From the NCBI RefSeq assembly GCF_014642075.1, contig NZ_BMIK01000002.1, forward strand, positions 310,001-374,000: a stretch of DNA of 64,000 bases, in the 5' to 3' direction. Source of the stretch: Parapedobacter defluvii (GTDB taxonomy: Bacteria > Bacteroidota > Bacteroidia > Sphingobacteriales > Sphingobacteriaceae). Shown one piece after another: positions 27,255 to 35,174 of this stretch. The position numbers and the translations under genes were made by a program. Each line of letters begins with the position of its first letter. Position 1 is the stretch's first letter. The notes under the pieces were generated by a model. That model was not told where the DNA came from. It saw only the letters and a list, made by a program, of their open reading frames with translations, and did not search any database.

Positions 27255-27814
27255 TATTTCCTTTTTGCCGCCTCCTTTTCGGCTTGGAATTTGGTCCATT
27301 CCCGTTTTTTCTCTTCGATTTCGGATGGTGTCATTTCAGCAAATGAGTACGTCAGTTCCGCCAGGTTGGTCATGCTGCGATCGTATTGATCGGTCATGGT
27401 AATGCACTCAGTAGGGCAGACCACGGTACATAAACCGCAATACATGCATTTCGCCATATCGATATCAAACTGGGCGGCGTACAGGCGTTTTACGCTTCCA
27501 TCGGAAGTTTTTCCGATTACATCGGTGGCTTTAATGGACTCGATGGTGATGCAATCCACCGGGCAAGCCTTTGCACAGAGGTCGCAGACGATGCAATCGT
27601 CTATTTCTACATCCAGCTGATACCGCGCTACCTCGGGTATGGGCATCTTTTCCCTGGGGAATTGTACCGTCGTAACGCCCGTTTGTTTATCGAAATAATC
27701 GTCTTTGCGCACATCAAGCACTTCACGCGAACGGCGTGCGCCGAAGAGGTGGGCGAGCGTGATCGCCAGTCCTTTCGCTGCGGTAATGAATGCTTGTAAC
27801 GCTATTTTGAACAT
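27254..27814 (-). CDS. nuoI: NADH-quinone oxidoreductase subunit I, two [4Fe-4S] clusters
   Basis: This 186-residue ferredoxin-like subunit carries electrons between the peripheral arm and the quinone site. Two cluster motifs are visible, CIVCDLCAKACPVDC and CMYCGLCTVVCPTEC. An N-terminal amphipathic helix and a charged C-terminal tail (EEKKREWTKFQAEKEAAKRK) flank the core. It is separated from nuoH by about 110 nt of repeats, the only large gap inside the operon besides nuoM/nuoN. Confidence 0.97.
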   Translation of the reverse strand: MFKIALQAFITAAKGLAITLAHLFGARRSREVLDVRKDDYFDKQTGVTTVQFPREKMPIPEVARYQLDVEIDDCIVCDLCAKACPVDCITIESIKATDVIGKTSDGSVKRLYAAQFDIDMAKCMYCGLCTVVCPTECITMTDQYDRSMTNLAELTYSFAEMTPSEIEEKKREWTKFQAEKEAAKRK

Positions 27815-27838
27815 TCTTTTCTTAATGAAAAATTTATC

Positions 27839-27929
27839 TTAATTGATAGTGGACAGTTGAGAATTGAAAGTGGCCTTTCCTTCATTATCAACTATCAACT
27901 ATCAACTATCAATTATCAATTAATTATCA
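27839..27929. repeat. Short-repeat array between nuoH and nuoI
   Basis: TATCAAC is repeated about three times, then TATCAAT variants, at 27884-27929. Inverted relatives (TTGATAG, CAGTTGAGAATTG) at 27843-27866 could pair with them. The nuoH TGA stop is part of the array. The word type matches the array at the nuoM/nuoN junction. Confidence 0.75.
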
Positions 27930-28979
27930 AACCATCACCCCAATCCGCCAAATTCCCGAAATAGCCATGCACAGAAAAGCAAATGGCGTCAGTACTTTCC
28001 AACATAGCGACATTAACTGATCGGCCCGGAGCCGGGGCAGTGTCCAACGGATCCACATTTGTATACCGACGATCAGCAGGGTCTTGGAAAGCGTCCAAAA
28101 GATTCCCCAGACCCATCCGGTGGTCCAATCGGCCAGCCGGACTGCTCCAATATTAGGTAAGGGTGTATTCCACCCCCCGAGAAACACCACCACACCGATC
28201 ATGGCTACCAGAAACATGAGGGCATATTCAGCCAGGAACACGAAAGCAAACCGAAGGCCCCCGTATTCCGTATGAAAGCCGCCCACCAGTTCGGACTCGG
28301 CTTCCGGAATGTCAAACGGTGCCCGGTTGCATTCGGCTAATGATGCGATGAAGAAAATCACATAGGCGATGAGCAGATGTGGCGCCTGGAATACATTCCA
28401 GGCTAGCAATCCACCGATGCCGGATACATCCCACAGGCCCAGGAAACGTAACGCTTCTTCCGACGCGATGCCCTGATTGACGACAATCTCCTGCATGTTA
28501 AGGGTTTGGGTAATCATGACGGCCGAAATGAGCGCCAAGCCGGATGGGATTTCATACGAGACAATCTGTGCCACAGCTCGCATAGAACCCAACAGCGAGA
28601 ATTTATTGTTGGATCCCCAGCCCGCCATCAACAACCCAATGGCGTCCACAGAGATAATGGCAATGACGTAAAAAAGTCCCAGATTGAGGGCAGAAGGTGC
28701 CAGTCCGGGTGCCCACGGCATCACGGCGAACCCCAGGAATACGGCAATAAAAATAACAACGGGGGCCGCGACAAACAAGATTTTATCTGCCGCTGCGGGT
28801 GTGATGAATTCCTTTTGAATCAGTTTGAGGATATCGGCTACGGTCTGAAGTGCACCGTGTTTGCCGGTTTCCATCGGACCGAGCCGATCCTGGACAAATC
28901 CGGCGATTTTCCGTTCACTGTATACGGCAAACAATGTAAAGCCGGCAATGAAGCCAAACAGTACCATGCCAACAATCAT
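27927..28979 (-). CDS. nuoH: NADH-quinone oxidoreductase subunit H
   Basis: This quinone-site membrane subunit of complex I has about 350 residues. The start is the ATG of MIVGMVLFGF; a TTG seven codons upstream (29000) is the alternative. Conserved stretches are SERKIAGFVQDRLGPMETG, FDIPEAESELVGGFHTEYGG and the C-terminal RWTLPRLRADQLM. It is the first gene of this minus-strand unit, which lacks nuoA-G. Confidence 0.96.
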   Translation of the reverse strand: MIVGMVLFGFIAGFTLFAVYSERKIAGFVQDRLGPMETGKHGALQTVADILKLIQKEFITPAAADKILFVAAPVVIFIAVFLGFAVMPWAPGLAPSALNLGLFYVIAIISVDAIGLLMAGWGSNNKFSLLGSMRAVAQIVSYEIPSGLALISAVMITQTLNMQEIVVNQGIASEEALRFLGLWDVSGIGGLLAWNVFQAPHLLIAYVIFFIASLAECNRAPFDIPEAESELVGGFHTEYGGLRFAFVFLAEYALMFLVAMIGVVVFLGGWNTPLPNIGAVRLADWTTGWVWGIFWTLSKTLLIVGIQMWIRWTLPRLRADQLMSLCWKVLTPFAFLCMAISGIWRIGVMV

Positions 28980-29026
28980 ATATGTAATATAAAAGACCAA
29001 TTTGTCCTATATGTTAAAATATCGTG

Positions 29027-29034
29027 CAAACATA
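29027..29034 (-). promoter_or_regulatory. Candidate -7 box for nuoHIJKLMN
   Basis: TATGTTTG on the minus strand fits TAnnTTTG and lies about 26-47 nt upstream of the possible nuoH starts. No good -33 TTG is seen at the usual distance, so support is partial. The rest of the 29001-29233 gap shows no gene. Confidence 0.3.
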
Positions 29035-29233
29035 AGGATTTGACACGATAATATATAGTAAGTTAGTAGGTTATTTTGAATGGTTCTAAAACGAAGGTGT
29101 TTAAAAGAGGATGGCATGCAGATGACACGAATCGAGCAGATCAACACGGAGTACCTAATCAACGAGAATCCCTTTTCTCTGCGCCATTAGCGCTCTCATT
29201 TTCCACGTTTTTGGAAGACACCTCTTGCTTCTA

Positions 29234-30520
29234 TTACCGTTGATCGAGCGGTACGTAGTCCCGTCGAGTACTGCCGGTATAGATCTGCCGCGGGCGGCCG
29301 ATCGGTTCTTTGTTCGCTTTCATTTCTTTCCATTGAGCAATCCAACCCGGCAGCCTGCCTAAGGCAAAAAGTACGGTAAACATGTCCGTAGGAAATCCCA
29401 GCGCCCGGTAAATGATGCCGGAATAAAAGTCGACATTGGGGTATAGCTTACGGTCTACAAAATATTGATCTTTCAGTGCGGCTTCTTCCAGTTCCTTGGC
29501 GATGTCCAGTACCGGGTCGTTGATGCCCAGTTTTTCCAGTACATCATCGCAAGCCTTTTTGATGATTTTGGCGCGCGGATCGAAATTCTTGTATACACGA
29601 TGCCCGAAACCCATCAAACGGAACGGATCGTTTTTGTCCTTGGCTTTGGCCAGCCATTTGGCACTATCGCCACCGTCTTTCTTGATGTTCTCAAGCATTT
29701 CGATCACCGCTTGGTTAGCGCCCCCGTGCAATGGACCCCAAAGGGCGGAAATACCTGCCGAAATGGACGCATACAGGTTCGCATTGGAAGATCCTACGAT
29801 CCGGACCGTGGAAGTAGAACAGTTCTGCTCGTGATCGGCGTGTAAGATCAATAATTTGTGCATCGCACTTACTACCGATTTATCAATCGTGATATCTTCG
29901 GTAATCTGTCCGAAGGTCATGTTCAGGAAATTGTGTACGTAATTGAGTTCATTCCTGGGGTAGATAACCGGGTGGCCAAGCGACTTTTTATAGATCCATG
30001 AAACAATCGTCGGCATCTTAGCCAGCAATTTCATGATCGTGAGATTTTCTTCCTCTTCCGTAGGGTTTGGATCCAGTGACTCTGGATAGAAGGCAGATAA
30101 AGCACCTACCAAACAGGACAGTTGGCCCATGGGATGTGATTTCGACGGGAAACCATCAAAGAATTTTTTCATGTCCTCATGAATCAGCGTATGCCTGCTG
30201 ATTTTGTTGCGGAAATCGGCTAATGTGTCAGTTGAAGGTAATTCACCAAAAATCAGCAGATAAGCTACCTCCAGAAAGGTTGATTGTTCGGCTAGCTGTT
30301 CAATGGGATACCCCCGGTAACGTAAAATGCCTTTTTCACCATCCAAAAAAGTGATTTCGCTTTTCGTTGCACCGGTATTCTTATATCCGGGGTCTACGGT
30401 TACCGCACCGGATAAATCCCTTAATTTAGAGATGTCGATGCCTTGTTCATTTTCTGTGCCCGTGATGAGGGGTAAATCGTAAGAGTTGCCGTTTATTGAA
30501 ATAGAAGCTTTTCCTGACAT
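29234..30520 (-). CDS. gltA: Citrate synthase
   Basis: This type II citrate synthase of 428 residues condenses oxaloacetate and acetyl-CoA at the entry to the TCA cycle. The start is the ATG of MSGKASISING, just downstream of an in-frame TTG. Catalytic histidines are in PLHGGANQAVIEML and MGFGHRVYKNFDPRA, and the Asp is in VDFYSGIIYRALGF. It stands alone, upstream of nuoH in the same direction but with a 230-nt gap. Confidence 0.98.
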   Translation of the reverse strand: MSGKASISINGNSYDLPLITGTENEQGIDISKLRDLSGAVTVDPGYKNTGATKSEITFLDGEKGILRYRGYPIEQLAEQSTFLEVAYLLIFGELPSTDTLADFRNKISRHTLIHEDMKKFFDGFPSKSHPMGQLSCLVGALSAFYPESLDPNPTEEEENLTIMKLLAKMPTIVSWIYKKSLGHPVIYPRNELNYVHNFLNMTFGQITEDITIDKSVVSAMHKLLILHADHEQNCSTSTVRIVGSSNANLYASISAGISALWGPLHGGANQAVIEMLENIKKDGGDSAKWLAKAKDKNDPFRLMGFGHRVYKNFDPRAKIIKKACDDVLEKLGINDPVLDIAKELEEAALKDQYFVDRKLYPNVDFYSGIIYRALGFPTDMFTVLFALGRLPGWIAQWKEMKANKEPIGRPRQIYTGSTRRDYVPLDQR

Positions 30521-30538
30521 AATTCTTTGGATGAATTG

Positions 30539-30546
30539 CAAATGTA
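30539..30546 (-). promoter_or_regulatory. Candidate -7 box for gltA
   Basis: TACATTTG on the minus strand is 18 nt before the gltA ATG and fits TAnnTTTG. A CTG 20 nt upstream is the nearest match to the -33 element, so the call is tentative. Confidence 0.3.
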
Positions 30547-30647
30547 ATGAAATTGAAAGACAATAACAGTGTTTGAATGGATTATTGACGCCTTTTTTAT
30601 GTTAAATTAACGTCATTCTTAATTTTTTTTGTTCTTTATTTTGTTTT

Positions 30648-30682
30648 TACGATTTTTTCGTATATTTACGACATAAACGTAA
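30648..30682. promoter_or_regulatory. Two CGTA-type dyads before the blaI-like gene
   Basis: TACG-7nt-CGTA (30648-30662) and TTACG-7nt-CGTAA (30666-30682) are inverted repeats whose centres are about 19 bp apart. The second ends 5 nt before the blaI-like ATG. This arrangement suits two repressor dimers on one face of the helix and suggests autorepression. A TATATTTA sequence between them resembles a -7 box. Confidence 0.55.
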
Positions 30683-30687
30683 TAATA

Positions 30688-31053
30688 ATGGAAAAACTGA
30701 CACAACAGGAAGAGGAAGCCATGCAGTTGATATGGCGAAACGGAGGGGGATTTATCAAGGAGTTGTTGGACTGTATGGAAGGGGATAAGGTTCCGTATAC
30801 GACGTTGGCTTCTACGCTGAAAAATCTGCAGCGTAAGGGGTACGTGAAAGCGGTAAAATACGCTAATGCCTATCGTTATGAAGCGCTTGTGAAAGAGGAG
30901 GACTACAAAAAGTTATTTATGAACGGATTTGTAAGTGACTATTTCAGAAATTCCTATAAAGAGCTTGTGAGTTTTTTTGCCAGGGAAGAGAAGATCAGTA
31001 CGGAGGAGCTGGATGAGATCATCCGGATGATTAAAGAGGACAAAAGCGAATAG
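30688..31053 (+). CDS. BlaI/MecI-family transcriptional repressor
   Basis: This 121-residue winged-helix protein follows the BlaI pattern: LTQQEEEAMQLIWRNGG, then VPYTTLASTLKNLQRKGYVKAVKY as the recognition region and wing. The C-terminal half (YFRNSYKELVSFFARE) provides dimer contacts and is where the partner protease would cleave. Its gene is 2 nt upstream of an M56 protease gene. It probably represses its own operon at the CGTA dyads. The inducing signal need not be a beta-lactam. Confidence 0.93.
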   Translation: MEKLTQQEEEAMQLIWRNGGGFIKELLDCMEGDKVPYTTLASTLKNLQRKGYVKAVKYANAYRYEALVKEEDYKKLFMNGFVSDYFRNSYKELVSFFAREEKISTEELDEIIRMIKEDKSE

Positions 31054-31055
31054 CC

Positions 31056-32552
31056 ATGCCGGATATCATCATATACTTGTTGAAAGCCAATCTTTCCATT
31101 ATTCTCTTCTATCTGGGATATCGGTTATTGCTGCGCAGACTGACTTTTTATAACCTTAACCGGTTTTATCTTCTGTTCTCGCTCATTTTTTCTTTCACGT
31201 ATCCGTTGGTGGATATTATGGAGTGGTTGGGTGGGGCTGAACATGGAATACCCACAGAGGTGGTCTATGTGATTCCGGATTGGCATGAGGTTCCGGTCCG
31301 GACCTTTGGTTGGTGGACGTGGATAGTGGGTTTGATCGGAGTGGGAAGTTTGTGGTGCGCGGTGAAGCTTACAATCCGGCTGCTAAGTCTGTGGCGTATC
31401 CATCGGCAATCACGGCCGTCGGTTTGGCAATGGTTCAGATACCGTCAGGTTTTCGGTAATATTATGCCGTTTTCCTTTTGGCGGCATATCTATCTGAATG
31501 TGCATAACCACGGACCGTCGGATTTGGCGGAGATTTTCAGGCACGAGCAGGTTCATGTGAATGAGCTGCACACATTCGATATATTGCTGGCTGAATTAGG
31601 CAGTGTGCTGTCCTGGTTTAATCCGGGGGTATGGTTGCTGCGTGCTGCCATCCGCGAAAACCTGGAATTTATCACAGACAGAGGGGTGCTGATGAGTGGG
31701 GTGGATAAGAAGGCCTATCAATACAGTTTATTGGCCATCGGGCAGCAATTGGATAGGCAACCGGATCTAGCAAATGGTTTTAATTTCCGAAGTTTAAAAA
31801 GACGCATTATGATGATGAACAAACAGAGTTCGTCCCGGTTGCAACTGGGCAAATATATATTGGCGGTGCCGGTGATCGCCGCGTTTGTGTTGGTATTTAC
31901 GGTAACTAAAGCATACGAAGACAATGTGCCTGCTTTGGCTGCCGATGCGATAGCTGTGGACACGATTGAGCAGGATACCATTGGCAACAAGAAAAGCGGG
32001 ACAGGCACTGCGGACAGTGTGTTAAATATCCGAATAATTGGACGGGTAGATACGACGCGTTCGCATCCTCTTATTTTCGTTGATGGCAAAGAACTGGAAT
32101 ATGCAAAGCTAAACGGCATTGATCCCAATATCATTGAAAGTGTTTCGGTTTTGAAAGATAAATCTGCCACTGCGATTTATGGGGGCCGCGGTGAGAAGGG
32201 GGTGATATTAATTACGACAAAGAAGAAGGGAGCTGAAAAAAAGGAAATCACGGGGGACGCTACACGGCGTGCTACACCCGCGGATACCATCCGGTCTAAC
32301 GATTCTCTGCGCATTGAAACAAAGCAGCGCGAAGTGGATACATTATTTCAGATGGGAAACCAGCACGATGACTTGCTATACCTGATTGATGGCGAGGAGA
32401 TAACCATTGAGGAGTTTAAGGAAATACCTGCCGCGGAAATTGATTCTATACGCGTGTGGAAGGGAAAATCCGGGGAGGAAAAGTTTGGAAAGAAAGGTGC
32501 TAAAGGAGTTGTGGAAATTACGACCAAAAAGAATGGGGGTAAGGGGAAATAA
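31056..32552 (+). CDS. BlaR1-like M56 membrane protease with two plug-like C-terminal modules
   Basis: This 498-residue inner-membrane metalloprotease has membrane helices near residues 10-25, 38-55 and 86-110. The zinc motif HEQVH is at 163-167, with the downstream Glu in RENLEFITD, and a fourth helix lies at 267-285. The outer part is unusual: two modules (about 337-391 and 439-492) resemble the SusC plug, with PLIFVDGKEL, IESVSVLKDKSATAIYGGRG and GVILITTKK, then YLIDGEEI and GAKGVVEITTKK. It is expected to cleave the BlaI-like repressor when its outer domain senses a signal. Confidence 0.9.
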   Translation: MPDIIIYLLKANLSIILFYLGYRLLLRRLTFYNLNRFYLLFSLIFSFTYPLVDIMEWLGGAEHGIPTEVVYVIPDWHEVPVRTFGWWTWIVGLIGVGSLWCAVKLTIRLLSLWRIHRQSRPSVWQWFRYRQVFGNIMPFSFWRHIYLNVHNHGPSDLAEIFRHEQVHVNELHTFDILLAELGSVLSWFNPGVWLLRAAIRENLEFITDRGVLMSGVDKKAYQYSLLAIGQQLDRQPDLANGFNFRSLKRRIMMMNKQSSSRLQLGKYILAVPVIAAFVLVFTVTKAYEDNVPALAADAIAVDTIEQDTIGNKKSGTGTADSVLNIRIIGRVDTTRSHPLIFVDGKELEYAKLNGIDPNIIESVSVLKDKSATAIYGGRGEKGVILITTKKKGAEKKEITGDATRRATPADTIRSNDSLRIETKQREVDTLFQMGNQHDDLLYLIDGEEITIEEFKEIPAAEIDSIRVWKGKSGEEKFGKKGAKGVVEITTKKNGGKGK

Positions 32553-32567
32553 CCGTTTTTAGCTCAG

Positions 32568-33134
32568 CTAAGTATTGAACAGGTTCATCGTACGTTCGAT
32601 GCCGACCTGAACAAAGCTGTTAATCACTTGCACGGATCGTTCAATAAGCTGGGGTAACTCCGGTTGTTCATCATCGTCAAATCCGCTTAATACATAGTCG
32701 ATCTGCCGGCCTTTCGGGAAATTGTCACCGATTCCGAAGCGCAAACGGGGATAGGCCTGACCCCCACAAAGGGATTCGATGCTTTTCAGCCCGTTATGTC
32801 CGGCGCTGCTGCCCTTGGCCCTGAGCCGTATTTTGCCAAATGGCAACGCGAGGTCATCTACAATGACGAGCACTTCTTGCAACGGGATTTTCAGTTCATG
32901 CATCCAGTAGTTTACGGCTTTGCCACTCAGATTCATGTAGGTGGTCGGCTTGATGACATAGACACTGTTGCCGCGTTGACGGTATTCAGTATAATGAGCA
33001 TATCTCAGGGTAGAAAAGGTGACTTCCGCCTGTTTGGCCAGTTCGTCGGCTACCATGAAACCGATGTTATGCCGGGTGTCTGCATATTCTGCTCCGATAT
33101 TACCAAGACCTACAATTAGCTGCTTTTTTGCCAT
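32568..33134 (-). CDS. pth: Peptidyl-tRNA hydrolase
   Basis: This 188-residue cytoplasmic enzyme recycles peptidyl-tRNA. The N-terminal signature GLGNIGAEYADTRHNIGF carries the catalytic His and Asn. VDDLALPFGKIRLRAKG and SAGHNGLKSIE are also intact. It lies downstream of rplY in the same direction, a common pairing, but a strong terminator separates them. It is convergent with the M56 gene. Confidence 0.98.
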   Translation of the reverse strand: MAKKQLIVGLGNIGAEYADTRHNIGFMVADELAKQAEVTFSTLRYAHYTEYRQRGNSVYVIKPTTYMNLSGKAVNYWMHELKIPLQEVLVIVDDLALPFGKIRLRAKGSSAGHNGLKSIESLCGGQAYPRLRFGIGDNFPKGRQIDYVLSGFDDDEQPELPQLIERSVQVINSFVQVGIERTMNLFNT

Positions 33135-33171
33135 TTCGGTACAAACTTATTCATTGGATGGATATAAACCA

Positions 33172-33201
33172 AAAAGCACCAGCCGATGGGCTGATGCTTT
33201 T
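33172..33201 (-). terminator. Rho-independent terminator after rplY
   Basis: On the minus strand AAAAGCATCAGCC pairs with GGCTGGTGCTTTT (13 bp with one G-U pair) around a 4-nt loop, and a T run follows. It lies 28 nt after the rplY stop. Confidence 0.8.
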
Positions 33202-33228
33202 CGCGCATGCACGGCATATGCCGCGTAA

Positions 33229-33819
33229 TTATTTTTTCTTGTCGGCCTTAGCGGCTTCCTGTTCAGCCTGGCGCAGGGCGCGGGACATAACAACGGATAC
33301 GATCGTATCGTCTGTGTTATTCAGCACTTTTGCATTTTGCAATTGGATGCTGCCCACCTGTACAGATTTGCCTACTTCAAGAGTTTCAAGGCTCACTTCG
33401 ATGTACTGCGGCAAATCTTTGGGAAGTGCCTTTACCCGGAGGGAGCGTAGTTTCTGGATCAGTTTACCACCTACTTTCACACCGGGCGACGTACCGGTCA
33501 GTTTAATGGGGATATTCAATGAGACTTCCTTTTTATCATTCAATTCAAGAAAATCTACGTGGCGCACCTGATCCGTAAGCGGATGGAATTGTGCGTCCTG
33601 AAGGATGGCTTTGTGTTTTTTACCATCAATATCCAGATCGATGAAATGAACATCCGGGGTGTAGATCGCCGGTTTCAAATCAGTTGCGGATACGGCAAAG
33701 TGGTATTGTTCCTTACCACCGTAGAGCACTGCGGGTACTTTACCCTCGTAGCGCAGCTCTTTCGCATCTCGTTTCCCTACGTTCTTTCTTAAAGAACCGC
33801 TAATAGCAATTGATTCCAT
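33229..33819 (-). CDS. rplY: 50S ribosomal protein L25, long Ctc form
   Basis: This 196-residue protein has the L25 5S-rRNA-binding domain (GSLRKNVGKRDAKELRYEGKVPAVLYGG and VRHVDFLEL) followed by the C-terminal TL5/Ctc domain (VKVGGKLIQKLRSLRVKALP). The tail is acidic and basic (AEQEAAKADKKK). It binds 5S rRNA in the large subunit. A good promoter box lies upstream, between it and prs. Confidence 0.97.
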   Translation of the reverse strand: MESIAISGSLRKNVGKRDAKELRYEGKVPAVLYGGKEQYHFAVSATDLKPAIYTPDVHFIDLDIDGKKHKAILQDAQFHPLTDQVRHVDFLELNDKKEVSLNIPIKLTGTSPGVKVGGKLIQKLRSLRVKALPKDLPQYIEVSLETLEVGKSVQVGSIQLQNAKVLNNTDDTIVSVVMSRALRQAEQEAAKADKKK

Positions 33820-33856
33820 TTGAAATAAAAATATGTATATGTAAAATTAAAGGCCG

Positions 33857-33864
33857 CAAAGTTA
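33857..33864 (-). promoter_or_regulatory. Candidate -7 box for rplY
   Basis: TAACTTTG on the minus strand is an exact TAnnTTTG box 37 nt before the rplY start. The -33 element is not clear. Confidence 0.4.
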
Positions 33865-33884
33865 GTGCAAATAAATGTGATTTC

Positions 33885-34829
33885 CTAATCCACTTTGAAA
33901 AGGTTACTAATGGATCCATGCTCGTTGACATTCTTGATGGCATTGGCAAACAGGTCGGCTGTGGAAAGCACTTTGATCTTCTCACTTTGCTGTCTCAGGG
34001 GAATGGTGTCGGTGACGATCAGTTCAGTCAGTGCCGAATTTTCGATGGTGTCGTAAGCCTTACCCGATAGGACGGGGTGTGTACACACGGCACGGACGCT
34101 GGTAGCACCGTTTTCCATGATAAGCGAAGCAGCTTTCGAGAGTGTGCCCGCTGTATCGCAGATATCATCAATCAATACGATGTCCTGCCCTTCCACGTCG
34201 CCGATAATGGACATCGACTCAATTTCGTTGGCACGTTTGCGCTGTTTGTCACAGATCACGACTTCCGCATTAAAGTATTTAGCAAACGTGCGTGCCCGGT
34301 ACGAACCGCCCATGTCGGGCGAAGCAATGGTGAGATTGGGCAGGTTAAGCGATTTAATATGGGGTACGAAAATGACTGAGGCATCGAGATGGTCTACGGG
34401 AATATCAAAAAAGCCCTGTATCTGCGCAGCATGGAGGTCCATTGTCATGATGCGATGGGCTCCCGCTGCCGTGATGAGGTTGGCAATCATTTTGGCGCCG
34501 ATGGCTACACGGGGTTTGTCTTTGCGGTCCTGACGGGCAAAACCGAAGTAGGGAACGACCGCGATGATGTAATGTGCCGAGGCGCGTTTGGCGGCGTCAA
34601 TCATTAAGAGCAGCTCGAACAGATTATCCATTGGCTGGTTGGTGGATTGGATCAGGAATACGTCGCATCCACGGACAGATTCATTATAGAAAGGCTGGAT
34701 TTCGCCGTCGCTGAAGCGGGATACGGTCATCTCGCCAAGGTTTTTGCCATAAGATTGTGCGATCTTTTGGGATAATTCGGTGGAACCGGAACCGGAAAAT
34801 AGCTTTACCGGATTGAATTGCAAGGGCAT
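33885..34829 (-). CDS. prs: Ribose-phosphate pyrophosphokinase
   Basis: This 314-residue enzyme makes PRPP from ribose 5-phosphate and ATP for nucleotide, His and Trp synthesis. Visible motifs are YFGFARQDRK (ATP loop), MDLHAAQIQGFFDIPVDHL (catalytic His), SPDMGGSYRA and the PRPP loop IVLIDDICDTAGT. It probably has its own promoter, and rplY downstream has a separate one. Confidence 0.98.
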   Translation of the reverse strand: MPLQFNPVKLFSGSGSTELSQKIAQSYGKNLGEMTVSRFSDGEIQPFYNESVRGCDVFLIQSTNQPMDNLFELLLMIDAAKRASAHYIIAVVPYFGFARQDRKDKPRVAIGAKMIANLITAAGAHRIMTMDLHAAQIQGFFDIPVDHLDASVIFVPHIKSLNLPNLTIASPDMGGSYRARTFAKYFNAEVVICDKQRKRANEIESMSIIGDVEGQDIVLIDDICDTAGTLSKAASLIMENGATSVRAVCTHPVLSGKAYDTIENSALTELIVTDTIPLRQQSEKIKVLSTADLFANAIKNVNEHGSISNLFKVD

Positions 34830-34878
34830 TGTTTCGTAGTTGTTTTGTGGGTTTGCAATGGATTGGGATCTTGTGATA

Positions 34879-34902
34879 TTTTAACGCTAATATACGTTAA
34901 AA
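34879..34902. promoter_or_regulatory. Perfect inverted repeat upstream of prs
   Basis: TTTTAACG and CGTTAAAA flank 8 nt, about 50 nt before the prs start and just beyond the tRNA terminator. It could be an operator for a dimeric regulator or part of the prs promoter. Confidence 0.35.
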
Positions 34903-34905
34903 AAC

Positions 34906-34931
34906 TACGGATTGCCAAAAGACAATCCGTA
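34906..34931. terminator. Terminator of the tRNA-Gln gene
   Basis: A 9-bp perfect stem (TACGGATTG/CAATCCGTA) has an 8-nt loop. On the minus strand it is followed by GTTTTTTAA; a T run is also present in the other direction. It starts 10 nt after the tRNA 3' end. Confidence 0.75.
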
Positions 34932-34940
34932 ATTTTTTGT

Positions 34941-35010
34941 TGCCCGACCAGGATTCGAACCTAGACAAACAGAACCAAAATCTGTCGTACTACCATTATA
35001 CTATCGGGCA
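34941..35010 (-). tRNA. tRNA-Gln (UUG anticodon)
   Basis: A 70-nt cloverleaf can be folded: acceptor stem TGCCCGA/TCGGGCA, D arm with AATGGTAGTAC, anticodon stem ACAGA/TCTGT with loop TTTTGGT (anticodon TTG at loop positions 3-5), and T arm CTAGG-TTCGAAT-CCTGG. No CCA is encoded. A promoter lies upstream and a terminator downstream. Confidence 0.95.
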
Positions 35011-35049
35011 ATCTCAACTTACATTTTGCCACCCTTCCGAATGGGACTG

Positions 35050-35080
35050 CAAATATAGGGGGATATACTAATTATTGCAA
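35050..35080 (-). promoter_or_regulatory. Bacteroidota-type promoter of tRNA-Gln
   Basis: On the minus strand TTG is followed after 20 nt by TATATTTG, an exact TAnnTTTG box, about 40 nt upstream of the mature tRNA 5' end. Confidence 0.55.
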
Positions 35081-35174
35081 AAATATTTTATTTTTTACTG
35101 GATGGGTCGATGTTATCATAGGATTCCTTATTTTCGGGGCGTGATTTTACGATAAACCATACGTGTGACACTAT

